40,662 nt of DNA. Origin: a virus. The notes under the pieces are model-generated. The model had not been told where the DNA came from. It did not search any database and saw nothing but the letters and a program-made list of their open reading frames with translations. Location of the stretch: positions 1-40,662 of the IMG/VR virus record IMGVR_UViG_3300044980_000059; one strand, written 5' to 3'. The position numbers and the translations under genes are program-made. Below are positions 31,690-39,102 of this stretch, one piece after another; within the stretch, counting starts at the first letter, position 1, and each line of letters opens with the position of its first letter.

Positions 31690-31941
31690 CTACTCCCTAG
31701 CGAGTTGATTCCAATGAGCCGCGACTGGCTTCAGATATCGATCCGAAAAATCATCCATATTCATGGTCCGCCATTGCTGATTGAATGGCGATTCGACAAT
31801 TATCCCGAAACACGAATAACGCATGATTCCTTCCTCCTCTCCTTCTTCAGGCGGTATATATCGTAGCCAGAACGGCTGATCCATGATCGTTAGCCGAGCC
31901 AGCTCCCAACCTATTTGTTCGTCCGTAAGCAATGTCGTCAT
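31690..31941 (-). CDS. small acidic protein after terminase, unknown function
   Basis: 83 residues; ATG at 31941 gives an ATGA overlap with the terminase stop (an ATG four codons earlier is the alternative). It is rich in Asp and Glu, with several Trp and Tyr and a GEEEG patch. Similar short acidic proteins often sit between terminase and portal. No family recognised. Confidence 0.68.
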   Translation of the reverse strand: MTTLLTDEQIGWELARLTIMDQPFWLRYIPPEEGEEEGIMRYSCFGIIVESPFNQQWRTMNMDDFSDRYLKPVAAHWNQLARE

Positions 31942-33290
31942 GTCCGCATCCATCCATTGCCGCCACTGCGGCGAATGATTCGTTGTTGGGGTTCAGGCTT
32001 GATCTCTTCAGGCTTCGTGAGTTGCGGGAACAGGTCCGAAAAACCCCAGATCGCCGCATCGGCCCGGTTAGGCGAATTCTCGCCCATATAGCCATTCGTC
32101 GTCATGGCGCAGAGTTCATCCTCAAGCTCCTGAAATACGCCGGCCATGCGCATCTTGCCATTCTCGACCAGCGCGGATAGCGGCTCGGCGCGCACGACCT
32201 TGCCGCGTGATGCCCGCACTGGCCTGAATGGCGTATTCGGACGTGCCGCGCGGATCACGAAACCCACCATCGCGCCGCCGAAATTAACCTCTGCCACAAT
32301 CCGGTCGGCCTCCCAGCGTTCAAAGGCGTCAGTAGCCACCTTTCCCCATACTCCGGGTCCAGCTTTACAGGTAAGGTCTTCGAGTACATAACCATTCCCG
32401 TCGATTCCCAGACCACACACCACAATCCCGATTTCATCGTTATCGACGTTATCCGTGTCATCGGCACCAGAAGGGTCAACAGCCACGACGATGCGCAGCA
32501 TGTCGGGAAGTTCGCCGTCGATGTTGCGCCACTTCTCAAGCCATTCATCGCGGAACAGAGCATTCGGAGCTGCATCGCGAAAGTCTCCATAGAGAAAGCG
32601 CTTGCGCAGCCGCTCTGGGAGCGCCTCAAGCGTCTTGATGTAGGACTCGGACAGATTCGCCCGATTGTCGCCGGGGTTGATGCGGTAGAAGCCGTAATCG
32701 TTCGGATCGAGCTGGTGACGCGTCTCCGGGTCCTGCAGGAGCTTGAACATTTTGTATGTCCAATGGCCCTTGTCAGGCGGATTTTCGTCGTAGTACATCT
32801 TCAGGCGTAGATCCTGACCGGTCGCACGATCTAGCACCTTCTGCGCGAGACGCGTGGTAGCGATGTTTCGGCTGTTGTAGGGGATCTGGCTGCATTCATT
32901 GAGGAAGATGTCGGCATATTCGTTGCCGAGAATCTTCTCGACGCGCGCAGCGTCATCCAGACCGCCGAACCACATCTCACTGCCGCCCGGAAAGGTGGCG
33001 TACATATCTGACTTGTTGAGATCGTACTGAACGCCGGGGAAGCACACCGACATCACGGTCGGGAACGTGTCCAGAACGATCGACTGCTTGACGTGGCCCG
33101 CCCGGAAGCGCAACACCGCACCGCGTGAGCCAGGAGCCTTCAGGCGGCGTTGCACCTGCTTGCGTATGGTCAGGAATGTCTTGCCGGAGCGCGAGCCGCC
33201 AGCGAGCATCACATGCGTGGCAGGACCATTCAGGATCTCCTGGGCCTCTTCCTGTTTGGCGGTGAGCTTGAACTCATCGCTCACAAGCAT
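31938..33290 (-). CDS. terminase large subunit
   Basis: 450 residues. ATPase domain: Walker A GGSRSGKT at 31-38, Walker B ending YADIFLNE at 125-132, and coupling motif region near ATTRLAQ. Nuclease domain: VAVDPSGADD (Asp272), YVLEDLT near 304, and a late Asp in NRADAAIWG. All motifs needed for packaging motor and headful or site-specific cutting are present. A GTG at 33284 with better-spaced GGGG is an alternative start to ATG 33290. The circularly permuted look of the window fits headful packaging. Confidence 0.95.
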   Translation of the reverse strand: MLVSDEFKLTAKQEEAQEILNGPATHVMLAGGSRSGKTFLTIRKQVQRRLKAPGSRGAVLRFRAGHVKQSIVLDTFPTVMSVCFPGVQYDLNKSDMYATFPGGSEMWFGGLDDAARVEKILGNEYADIFLNECSQIPYNSRNIATTRLAQKVLDRATGQDLRLKMYYDENPPDKGHWTYKMFKLLQDPETRHQLDPNDYGFYRINPGDNRANLSESYIKTLEALPERLRKRFLYGDFRDAAPNALFRDEWLEKWRNIDGELPDMLRIVVAVDPSGADDTDNVDNDEIGIVVCGLGIDGNGYVLEDLTCKAGPGVWGKVATDAFERWEADRIVAEVNFGGAMVGFVIRAARPNTPFRPVRASRGKVVRAEPLSALVENGKMRMAGVFQELEDELCAMTTNGYMGENSPNRADAAIWGFSDLFPQLTKPEEIKPEPQQRIIRRSGGNGWMRT

Positions 33291-33474
33291 CCCCGCTTAT
33301 CTCAACGCGACCAGGCCCGTCTACGCGCGTCGGGCCATATGCACGAACACATTCAACCGTCACCGGCGCCCATTCTGCTTCTGAGCAAATGCAGTCCAAT
33401 GACCATACCTCGTAATTCATCGGCAAAGTCTCCAGGTGCTCGATAAGGTCCGCCACAGTGATTCTCTTACCCAT
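33274..33474 (-). CDS. small protein between terminase subunits, unknown function
   Basis: 66 residues; ATG at 33474 is favoured (GGGAG 8 nt upstream) over a GTG at 33483. Opens with the common pattern KRITVADLIEHLETLP, found at the start of many small phage proteins. The rest has several Cys and Asp residues. It overlaps both terminase genes, so the three are translated together. Function unknown. Confidence 0.72.
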   Translation of the reverse strand: MGKRITVADLIEHLETLPMNYEVWSLDCICSEAEWAPVTVECVRAYGPTRVDGPGRVEISGDACER

Positions 33475-33871
33475 GAATGTCACTCCCGTTCAGCACCAGC
33501 GCAATAGGCGCATCCGCATCGCCCGCATGGATTGTTCGATCACCGAAGCGTTTCGGGTCCATGCGTGACCAAGCCCATTTGCGCGCGTCCATGCGGTTAC
33601 GCGCCTTCTGCGGGTCGGGCTCGGTATCTGCGATATGGATCAGTTCCTCAAAGAATGTCTCCTTCTGATCCTCGCGCGCCTTGTCGTATTGAGCCTGCAG
33701 TTCAGGTGTCCGCTTGCGCCAGTCGTTGAATGTCTCTCGGCATGGCATGCCTGGCGTCGCGCATATTACGCGCAGACTTGACATATCGCCGCCGGCTGAA
33801 ATGCGGCGGCATATCTCATCAAATATGGCCTGAGAGAATTCGACGTGTGGGGCCGGTTTCTTCTTCGCCAT
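33467..33871 (-). CDS. terminase small subunit
   Basis: 134 residues; ATG at 33871 with AAGGAT upstream. The N-terminal helix-turn-helix-like region (FSQAIFDEICRRISAG...LRVICATPGMPCRETFNDWRKR) is followed by helices and the hallmark segment ARNRMDARKWAWSRMDPKRFGD seen in Sf6/P22-like small terminases. It recognises the packaging site and recruits the large subunit. A Lys-rich N-terminus fits DNA binding. Confidence 0.85.
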   Translation of the reverse strand: MAKKKPAPHVEFSQAIFDEICRRISAGGDMSSLRVICATPGMPCRETFNDWRKRTPELQAQYDKAREDQKETFFEELIHIADTEPDPQKARNRMDARKWAWSRMDPKRFGDRTIHAGDADAPIALVLNGSDIHG

Positions 33872-33872
33872 G

Positions 33873-34202
33873 TCAGTATCCTTCCCCGTTACGCACAGCC
33901 TCAAGCGTCGCGCGGCGGATTCTGTCTCTAGCGATGCGCTGCTCCTCGGCCTCGAAAGCATGCTTTGCATTGGCTCGCCACTCGGTTAGCCAATCGTCCA
34001 ACTCGGGATGACCATCATTGGAGTTCTGACCGCAAGGAAGGGGCCGTGCATCCACGTCGAACTGACGACCATCGATCATGGTGGTCCACCGACCGCGAAT
34101 ATCATCGTAATTAATGTTATAGATCCACATCTCGCGCATCCCATCAACGAATCGGCCTTGTGCGATACCATGTGTCGGCAATTTCAATCCTTCGGTGTCC
34201 AT
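33873..34202 (-). CDS. small protein, unknown function
   Basis: 109 residues, ATG at 34202 directly after the previous stop. The N-terminal half has short beta stretches (MREMWIYNINYDDIRGRWTT); the C-terminal 45 residues form one charged helix (AKHAFEAEEQRIARDRIRRATLEAVR), likely coiled coil. It ends 1 nt before the terminase small subunit. Somewhat A+T richer than neighbours. No family recognised. Confidence 0.68.
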   Translation of the reverse strand: MDTEGLKLPTHGIAQGRFVDGMREMWIYNINYDDIRGRWTTMIDGRQFDVDARPLPCGQNSNDGHPELDDWLTEWRANAKHAFEAEEQRIARDRIRRATLEAVRNGEGY

Positions 34203-34203
34203 C

Positions 34204-34440
34204 TCAATGCCCGCAGCACGGTTGAGTTTTGGAGCCGCAGGAGATGCAGGTCTTCATGTATGCGAGTTCGGCATGCACAAGGTCATCGACTCGTCCATGT
34301 GCCCATGGTTTCCAACTGGGCGGCGCGACATCCAGACTCTGCACCGTATGCTTTCTAACTCTCTCGAACTCCTCGGGCGTGTATCGTTCGAGATTCATCC
34401 GCACGCGCTGCTCAAGGTAAATTCTCGTTGCTTCGTCCAT
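34204..34440 (-). CDS. small protein with C-terminal Cys cluster
   Basis: 78 residues; ATG at 34440 with GAGGTGAGAG upstream. A helical charged N-terminus (residues 1-35) and a C-terminal Cys-X2-Cys...Cys-Cys-Gly-His cluster that could hold one zinc ion. Unknown function. Confidence 0.68.
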   Translation of the reverse strand: MDEATRIYLEQRVRMNLERYTPEEFERVRKHTVQSLDVAPPSWKPWAHGRVDDLVHAELAYMKTCISCGSKTQPCCGH

Positions 34441-34443
34441 CTC

Positions 34444-34758
34444 TCACCTCGCAAGCGGATGATGCCCAATGCGGGCATACCAGTCCGAGACGAAATCCTG
34501 CAGCTCGCCCGGGTTCGTGAACTTCAAGGCGCGGTGCTCTCGCTCGGGCGAATACTCTTCGCCATGCAGCACGACCGCGTAGAAGCTGCCGTAGTTGCGC
34601 ACGTTGAGTAGTTGGCCCTTGGTCCAGTCGGAGGGCGGCTCATTCGGCGCGCGCGGGACTTCGACCATCTCTGCTGATTCAGCCATTTCGACGGCTTCCC
34701 GCTCGCGCTCCGCCGCGCATGCTTTCTTCGGTCTAGGTCTTCCTGCTGGCCATCCCAT
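34444..34758 (-). CDS. small protein with AT-hook-like motif
   Basis: 104 residues from ATG at 34758, which overlaps the previous stop (TAATG). Residues 2-12 read GWPAGRPRPKK; the Gly-Arg-Pro core is that of AT-hooks, which bind A+T-rich minor grooves. An acidic helix follows (EREREAVEMAESAEM), then a beta-rich domain of about 60 residues. Possible DNA-binding accessory protein; tentative. Confidence 0.65.
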   Translation of the reverse strand: MGWPAGRPRPKKACAAEREREAVEMAESAEMVEVPRAPNEPPSDWTKGQLLNVRNYGSFYAVVLHGEEYSPEREHRALKFTNPGELQDFVSDWYARIGHHPLAR

Positions 34759-34934
34759 TATGACGCCACTCCTGTGATTGCATGAACGGCCAGCGGCTCT
34801 TGCCGCCAGCGCAGGATGCCGAAGTTGACCCAACCGGGCACGCGAATGACCATTTGCTGAGAGATTGGCTGACGGCGTGCGCCCTCAAACAGACGGACCG
34901 TGACAGGTAGATCGATGCCGTAGAGTTCTTTCAT
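34758..34934 (-). CDS. 58-residue protein, unknown function
   Basis: ATG at 34934 shares ATGA with the GroES-like gene; its stop overlaps the next ATG. Beta-rich small protein (LPVTVRLFEGARRQP, MVIRVPGWVNFGI). Overlaps at both ends make it credible despite its size. No family recognised. Confidence 0.62.
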   Translation of the reverse strand: MKELYGIDLPVTVRLFEGARRQPISQQMVIRVPGWVNFGILRWRQEPLAVHAITGVAS

Positions 34935-35362
34935 GCCCGTTGCTCCACAACGCCAGACACATCCGCCTCGCGACACAGCAGATGAGGTTTGCTGCCCCAA
35001 AGCACGGTCTGGAAGCTGTAGCCCGCCATGCGCCCGTCGATCTTCACCGCGCCCAGCTCGACGATATCTCCCGGCTTGATCTGCGTGGGCTGGAACGTCT
35101 TGCTGCGCCACATCTTGGTCCGCTTGCTCTTCTCGGGATGGTCGTAGCAAAGCGGATAATGGCCCGGTCCTACGGCCTTCACCAGACCGCGCAAGGGCTT
35201 CGTGTGCTCGATCACGGCCAGCACCTCAGAATGCTCGACATCGAGCGGCTCGACGACCAGGTAGTCGTGCATGGGCTTGATCTGAGCGTCCGGCTCAATG
35301 TAGGTGACCGAGTCGTAGCTCAGTTCGCCGCCGGTCCAGTCGGTCTTGAGGTTCACGCCCAT
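34931..35362 (-). CDS. GroES-like co-chaperonin protein
   Basis: 143 residues from ATG at 35362, which has GGGGGAT just upstream; an ATG four codons earlier is possible but lacks a ribosome site. Residues 30-128 resemble the GroES barrel: MHDYLVVEPLDVE at its start, GLVKAVGPGHY in the place of the conserved Gly-x-Val-x-Ala-Val-Gly-x-Gly strand, and KPGDIVELG later. GroES is about 95 residues, so an N-terminal extension of about 30 is extra. It might adapt host GroEL for folding capsid proteins, as other phage co-chaperonins do. The region matching the mobile loop is short (EHSEVLAVIEHTKPL), so GroEL binding is not certain. Confidence 0.75.
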   Translation of the reverse strand: MGVNLKTDWTGGELSYDSVTYIEPDAQIKPMHDYLVVEPLDVEHSEVLAVIEHTKPLRGLVKAVGPGHYPLCYDHPEKSKRTKMWRSKTFQPTQIKPGDIVELGAVKIDGRMAGYSFQTVLWGSKPHLLCREADVSGVVEQRA

Positions 35363-35526
35363 CGAATCCCCCATTGGCGACAGTAGCGCTCGATGCCCCG
35401 GATCGAATCGAACGCAATTTCATGGCCGGCATGGTTCTGGGTTGGGAAGAATCTGATAACCCAACCATCGCGCTCTGCGAAGATGTGCGGCTTCCGATGC
35501 GGTTCCGGAAAATAGCTAAGAGCCAT
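35353..35526 (-). CDS. 57-residue protein, unknown function
   Basis: Starts MALSYFPEPH at 35526 with AGAGGAA upstream, directly after the previous stop; ends within the start of the GroES-like gene. Aromatic and His-rich (IFAERDGWVIRFFPTQNHAGH). No family recognised. Confidence 0.62.
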   Translation of the reverse strand: MALSYFPEPHRKPHIFAERDGWVIRFFPTQNHAGHEIAFDSIRGIERYCRQWGIRWA

Positions 35527-35527
35527 C

Positions 35528-35872
35528 TCAATTCCTCTTGCGCGAGTAGTTCGGCTCTTTCGCCGTCTTGCCCGGCGTCGCCCCCTTCTTCTCGGCGACA
35601 TGTCCTGCCTCGGGCTTCTTGCTGCCGCCCGCGCTCTGATCTTCAGACTTCATGTTGTCGGCTTTGTGCGTGATGCCGCCCTTCGACAGGACCGTTTCGA
35701 GCATGTCAGCGTGCTCTTGATTCATCTCCATCACTGCCTTCTTGCGATTCTCATCGGCGTGGATCTCGGCAACCTTGCCAAGAGCGCGGAAGTCATCCTC
35801 GGCCTGCCAGCGACGACGCTGCTCCTTCTCTTCCTTCGTTTCCTGCGGGCGGCCCATTGTGTCACGAGGCAT
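35528..35872 (-). CDS. small highly charged protein, unknown function
   Basis: 114 residues; ATG at 35872 with AAGGGAGC upstream. Almost half of residues are Glu, Lys, Arg or Asp. Residues 10-65 form a probable coiled coil (EEKEQRRRWQAEDDF); the last 45 are disordered-looking (Gly, Ser, Lys). Could bind nucleic acid or protein partners. No family recognised. Confidence 0.68.
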   Translation of the reverse strand: MPRDTMGRPQETKEEKEQRRRWQAEDDFRALGKVAEIHADENRKKAVMEMNQEHADMLETVLSKGGITHKADNMKSEDQSAGGSKKPEAGHVAEKKGATPGKTAKEPNYSRKRN

Positions 35873-36074
35873 GATCGCTGCTCCCTTTCATGATTTCATC
35901 TCTGATCAAAGCTTGAATGTAAGCGGACATGGCTTGAAGTACCGTGCCAAATTCCGTCGGCTCCCCAAAGACATTGTTGCAGATCTCCACGTGGACCGAA
36001 TCATCGCTAAATTGCAATGGCTCATGTTTGTCCTCTGGGACGAAAGCAATCAACATGGAATATGCGCGAGGCAT
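35862..36074 (-). CDS. 70-residue protein, unknown function
   Basis: ATG at 36074 with GGGGAAG upstream, one base after the preceding TGA. Acidic, with the pattern SDDSVHVEICNNVFGEPTEFG in the centre and a C-terminal helix. Overlaps the next gene by 11 nt. No family recognised. Confidence 0.62.
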   Translation of the reverse strand: MPRAYSMLIAFVPEDKHEPLQFSDDSVHVEICNNVFGEPTEFGTVLQAMSAYIQALIRDEIMKGSSDHAS

Positions 36075-36075
36075 A

Positions 36076-36237
36076 TCACTTCCCCTTGGGCTTGTTGCAA
36101 TCGTTGCAGGCATCCGGCGACTTGCGGACAGCACCCGATTGCTGGCCCTGTGACTGGCCGTTCGAGTTGAAGTGACCGGCAGGCAGACGCTGATTCGACT
36201 GGGGCTGGACGGGTTTCTGGCTGATCTGCTTAGGCAT
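36076..36237 (-). CDS. 53-residue Gln/Asn/Pro-rich protein
   Basis: ATG at 36237 overlaps the previous gene by 8 nt, with AAGGAGCG before it. Polar and low complexity, ending in a Cys-Asn-Asp-Cys-Asn knuckle and a Lys-rich tail. Short gene supported by overlaps and ribosome site only. Function unknown. Confidence 0.55.
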   Translation of the reverse strand: MPKQISQKPVQPQSNQRLPAGHFNSNGQSQGQQSGAVRKSPDACNDCNKPKGK

Positions 36238-36388
36238 GACGACGCTCCTTGCGTGACTGCTCCTTGGCCTCTGCGTAACCGACCGCGAGCCGCTGGCGCT
36301 TGTTGGGGAATTTCTTCTCTTCGTGCTTGTTGCTTACGAAGCGTGAGATGAAATCGGAGAGCTTCTCGCCCTCTTTGCGTGCTGGCAT
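36230..36388 (-). CDS. 52-residue basic protein, unknown function
   Basis: Starts MPARKEGEKL at 36388 with AAGGAGAGC upstream. Lys/Arg/Glu-rich; the stretch EEKKFPNKRQRLAVGYAEAKE recurs in small phage proteins I recall near structural genes, without known function. The stop overlaps the next start. Confidence 0.62.
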   Translation of the reverse strand: MPARKEGEKLSDFISRFVSNKHEEKKFPNKRQRLAVGYAEAKEQSRKERRHA

Positions 36389-36411
36389 GATGCTCTCCTT
36401 GGGATGGCGAC

Positions 36412-36440
36412 GTAATACTACATTTAATGCCGGTTAGCAA
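36412..36440 (-). promoter_or_regulatory. weak candidate promoter
   Basis: On the minus strand TTGCTA (36440-36435) and TATTAC (36417-36412) are 17 bp apart, each 4 of 6 to the sigma70 consensus, in a 35-bp gap that breaks the otherwise continuous gene chain. Could give extra transcription of the genes from 36388 downward. By-eye match only. Confidence 0.25.
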
Positions 36441-36552
36441 GCTTGATGATCGGCCACAGCAGAAGCAGGCTGAAGGCCAGCACCAGCATGGGGCTGAGCG
36501 TGAAGGCCATCCATGCGATCAGCACGATGAGGCCAAGCCAAAAATAGGTCAT
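36424..36552 (-). CDS. 42-residue two-span membrane protein
   Basis: ATG at 36552 (ATGA overlap), with AAAGGAGT upstream. Almost wholly hydrophobic: two probable membrane segments (residues 3-17 and 21-36) and a short basic end. Could be a superinfection or lysis-related membrane peptide; no direct evidence. Confidence 0.62.
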   Translation of the reverse strand: MTYFWLGLIVLIAWMAFTLSPMLVLAFSLLLLWPIIKLANRH

Positions 36553-36644
36553 GATTCGACTCCTTTGATTGTCGCCAGCCATAACACCGCAATCAGCAGC
36601 GCGCCCGAGAGCGCACCGAGGAAGAATCCGGTTGCGAACGTCAT
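36549..36644 (-). CDS. 31-residue single-span membrane peptide
   Basis: Begins MTFATGFFLG and is one long membrane segment with a short Lys/Glu end. Both ends share ATGA with neighbours (36641-36644 and 36549-36552). Paired with the 42-residue membrane protein just downstream, suggesting they act together. Function unknown. Confidence 0.55.
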   Translation of the reverse strand: MTFATGFFLGALSGALLIAVLWLATIKGVES

Positions 36645-37117
36645 AGCCACTTCTCGATCGCATCGAGTTCCGTGTGAATGTCGGCCACGACCGACTGCTC
36701 GAAGCCGCGAATGCTCAGATGATGCTTGACCGCCGCAATGTGGCCCTTGATCGCGCTAGCGGCCGAACTTGCGACGCTGTTCGCGGTGCCAGTAGGCGTG
36801 GATGCAGGCGGCGCAGAGGGCGGCATGGCGGGTTGCTCTTCCGCAGCGGGCGCAGCGTTTGGGGCAGGCTCCGTGCTGCTCGGCGCGGCATCAGCGGTGG
36901 CGGCAGAAGCATCCGAACCAGCGGGTGTCGCAACCACACCAGCGGCAACACCGGCCTCCCCCGGCTGCGCGACCGCCGGCGCGTCGGGATGCATTAGATG
37001 CTCGACCTTCTCGGCCAGGTCATGCACGCCCTCTTCAAGGCGTTCGAGGATGGTCGGCTCGGCCGTTTTCTGCTCGGCTTCGATCTTTGCTGCTGCTTCG
37101 GCTACTGGGTCAGTCAT
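36641..37117 (-). CDS. Ala/Pro-rich protein with helical ends
   Basis: 158 residues; ATG at 37117 with TAGGAGC upstream. Residues 1-42 are a charged helix (AEAAAKIEAEQK...ILERLEEGVHDLAEKVEHL). Residues 45-115 are Ala/Pro/Ser/Thr low complexity, probably an extended linker. Residues 118-158 form a second helix with basic and acidic faces. Looks like a tether or scaffold between two partners. No family recognised. Confidence 0.68.
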   Translation of the reverse strand: MTDPVAEAAAKIEAEQKTAEPTILERLEEGVHDLAEKVEHLMHPDAPAVAQPGEAGVAAGVVATPAGSDASAATADAAPSSTEPAPNAAPAAEEQPAMPPSAPPASTPTGTANSVASSAASAIKGHIAAVKHHLSIRGFEQSVVADIHTELDAIEKWL

Positions 37118-37127
37118 GGTGATGCTC

Positions 37128-37475
37128 CTAGATGCGGGTGTTTTTGGTCAGTCGGATAATGTCATCGCGCGTAGCATAGAGGCGCGCGATCAAGGCATCC
37201 AAAGCTGTTATTGCAGGTACATCCGATGGCAGTCCCGTGCTATTGCAAGCCTCACCAACAGATTCCGGTATTGTTACTGGAAACAGCACGTCGCGCAGAA
37301 TGGCGATGCTATCCTGCAGCGCTCCCATTGCCGCGTGCGCCGTCTCTATAAGGTCCATGACGCCGGCGGGTGCAGGTGGCTTCGCTGTCGTATTTAACTG
37401 GTTCGCTTGTTGCGGGACCTTCAAACAGGCATCTTTCGCCTGACAAAATTGCCGTCCTTCGTAATACTCAGACAT
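37128..37475 (-). CDS. small protein, unknown function
   Basis: 115 residues; ATG at 37475 with AAGGAGAAGG upstream. Early Cys11 and Cys17, a Pro-rich stretch, then mainly helices (MDLIETAHAAMGALQDSIAILRDVLF and a C-terminal helix). Less G+C than neighbours. No family recognised. Confidence 0.68.
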   Translation of the reverse strand: MSEYYEGRQFCQAKDACLKVPQQANQLNTTAKPPAPAGVMDLIETAHAAMGALQDSIAILRDVLFPVTIPESVGEACNSTGLPSDVPAITALDALIARLYATRDDIIRLTKNTRI

Positions 37476-37501
37476 TTCCTTCTCCTTGGGTTGGTACTGC
37501 G

Positions 37502-37993
37502 TTAAATCAAATTCCGCTGCGCATACCGCGCGATCAGGACCGCATCCGCTCTGCCGTCATGCTTGGCCAGAGGACATACATCGCGACCGTACAGATGCCT
37601 CGCCAGCCGCAGCGATTGCTGCTTGGTGGTCTCGCTGGGCGTCGCCTTGATGCCGTAGATACCTTGCCATGTGCGAGGCGTCACGAAGGCCACATCGAAG
37701 CCGCTGAGCTCGCACACGGTGCAAATCACGGCCTTGGTGGCTTCAAGCGAGCCCATGGTCTGCACCGAGCCGCCGGCGAATGTGTTGAGCGCCTCCATGA
37801 CGATGATTGGAACTTCGTCGGCGGGAATAAGCTTGCGAAGAATCGCTTGGAGTGCCTTCGGGTCAATCTCATTACGCACCTTTCCGTTGCCCTCTTTAGG
37901 GCGGATTGGCATGTCATGCACCCAAATCAACCCGTTGTGCGTCAGAGCGGCGATTGCGCCTCGGATGCCCGGATCTATGCCGATGGTCAGCAT
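37502..37993 (-). CDS. RuvC-like Holliday-junction resolvase
   Basis: 163 residues from ATG at 37993 (CGAGGAGC upstream). RNase-H-like nuclease core: Asp7 in GIDPGIRGAIAAL, Glu67 in IVMEAL, and His145-Asp146...Asp150 in KHDGRADAVLIARYA, the spacing of RuvC acidic residues. Phage RuvC-like enzymes resolve branched DNA formed in replication and recombination before packaging. In the replication operon behind the O-like and loader-like genes. Confidence 0.85.
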   Translation of the reverse strand: MLTIGIDPGIRGAIAALTHNGLIWVHDMPIRPKEGNGKVRNEIDPKALQAILRKLIPADEVPIIVMEALNTFAGGSVQTMGSLEATKAVICTVCELSGFDVAFVTPRTWQGIYGIKATPSETTKQQSLRLARHLYGRDVCPLAKHDGRADAVLIARYAQRNLI

Positions 37994-38139
37994 TGCGCTC
38001 GCTCCTCGTAACCGCCAATGCCATTTAAACGCGTGGATACCGGTTCCATTTGGCTCGGTGAGGTATGGTTGATGGTCTGGTATGCGCGCACGCGCGCGGG
38101 CGTCGTGGTGGCCTGATCGCGGATGGGTTGGTCGGTCAT
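37987..38139 (-). CDS. 50-residue protein before the resolvase, unknown function
   Basis: ATG at 38139 shares ATGA with the previous stop; the TGA at 37987-37989 lies inside the resolvase start region, a 7-nt overlap. Polar, Thr/Arg-rich, no motif. Believed real because it fills the only gap in this operon segment with overlaps on both sides. Confidence 0.55.
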   Translation of the reverse strand: MTDQPIRDQATTTPARVRAYQTINHTSPSQMEPVSTRLNGIGGYEERAQC

Positions 38140-38456
38140 GCTTCGGTCTCCGTGAAGTGGGGCGCCGCGCTTTCAGGTCCAATGACCGGCGCGCCGTGGA
38201 TAGTTTGCTGGGTGCCAATCTCGCGCGTCAGCAGGATCAGGCCGTTTTCGAGCTGGGCATCGGCGCGGCCTTCGCGGCGTGCGAGCACGATCCGGTCAAC
38301 GGTGGCTTTCTGCTGATGCAGCATGGCTGTGATGGCGTCGTTCTGCCCCGGGTTAGCATTGTGGTGGCAGGGGCAGTACCACTTGCCCGAGACGCCGTAG
38401 ATGCCGAGCATTGGACACGCGTAGGCGGCGCAGAACTCCGAGGTTTGCTCACTCAT
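38136..38456 (-). CDS. small Cys/His-rich protein, possible zinc site
   Basis: 106 residues starting MSEQTSEFCA; the ATG at 38456 overlaps the previous gene by 8 nt. Cys9, Cys14, then Cys-Pro-Cys-His-His at about 28-32 could form a zinc site. The remainder is helical with a charged middle (DRIVLARREGRADAQLENGL). Probably a replication-operon accessory; function unknown. Confidence 0.68.
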   Translation of the reverse strand: MSEQTSEFCAAYACPMLGIYGVSGKWYCPCHHNANPGQNDAITAMLHQQKATVDRIVLARREGRADAQLENGLILLTREIGTQQTIHGAPVIGPESAAPHFTETEA

Positions 38457-39102
38457 GGGCTTCACCGCGTTTGGCGATTGATGCAGTGAGCTGGCGCAGG
38501 CGGGCGATATTTTCCTGAGCCAGCCCGGCGTCATAAGCGTTATCCGGCGCGCATAGGGACGGCACAGCCACCCTTACCGCTTCGATCTGCAGGTGACCAG
38601 CACGCACCGCCTCAAGCGCAGCGGCTTCGCGACGCGACGCATCGTGGCCGTACGACATGAACCAGACGGCCTTGCGCCCGGCCGCACGCGCTGCCTCGAC
38701 CAGCCGGTTGTACTTCGACGTGAACGCATTGCGCGCGCCGAATTCGTCGTTATCGACGTTGGATGCGATCGCGAATGCCTCGGCCATCTCCTGCGTCCAG
38801 CAAACCGTCTCAGCCTCATCGCGCGAGCGCACAGCGATTGCCCACGCTTCGCTGGCATCTGGCCGTCCGTCTTTCGACGCGTCGCCTTGCAGGTGCGCGA
38901 TCAGATCCGCAGGCTTCGGCGGGTACTGACCGCGCTGCGGATCGCTGATGTGCGCCGAGAACGCCTTGCGCACCTCGACCAGCGAGTACTTGCCCAACGC
39001 AGCGAAGAACAGCGAACGCGCGTCAGCAGTCAGCGACTTGCTGTGCAACGAATACGCGGCGTCGAGCACGCGTGCGAAGTTGTCGAAATCCTCAGGCTGC
39101 AT
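38449..39102 (-). CDS. replication-operon protein, probable helicase-loader analogue (lambda P position)
   Basis: 217 residues; ATG at 39102 overlaps the O-like gene by 11 nt. The opening PEDFDNFARVLDAAYSLHSKSL and the segment VRKAFSAHISDPQRGQYPPKPADLIAHLQG define a family common in proteobacterial phages directly behind O-like initiators (DUF6475-like, from memory). Position equals lambda P, which loads host DnaB helicase; that function is inferred from order, not from a known active motif. No Walker A motif, so it is not a DnaC-type ATPase. Confidence 0.72.
   Translation of the reverse strand: MQPEDFDNFARVLDAAYSLHSKSLTADARSLFFAALGKYSLVEVRKAFSAHISDPQRGQYPPKPADLIAHLQGDASKDGRPDASEAWAIAVRSRDEAETVCWTQEMAEAFAIASNVDNDEFGARNAFTSKYNRLVEAARAAGRKAVWFMSYGHDASRREAAALEAVRAGHLQIEAVRVAVPSLCAPDNAYDAGLAQENIARLRQLTASIAKRGEAHE

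Noticed and set aside
33485-33970. Longer start for the terminase small subunit at 33970
   Set aside because: The added 33 residues lie inside the preceding gene and lack a ribosome site, while ATG 33871 has AAGGAT properly spaced.
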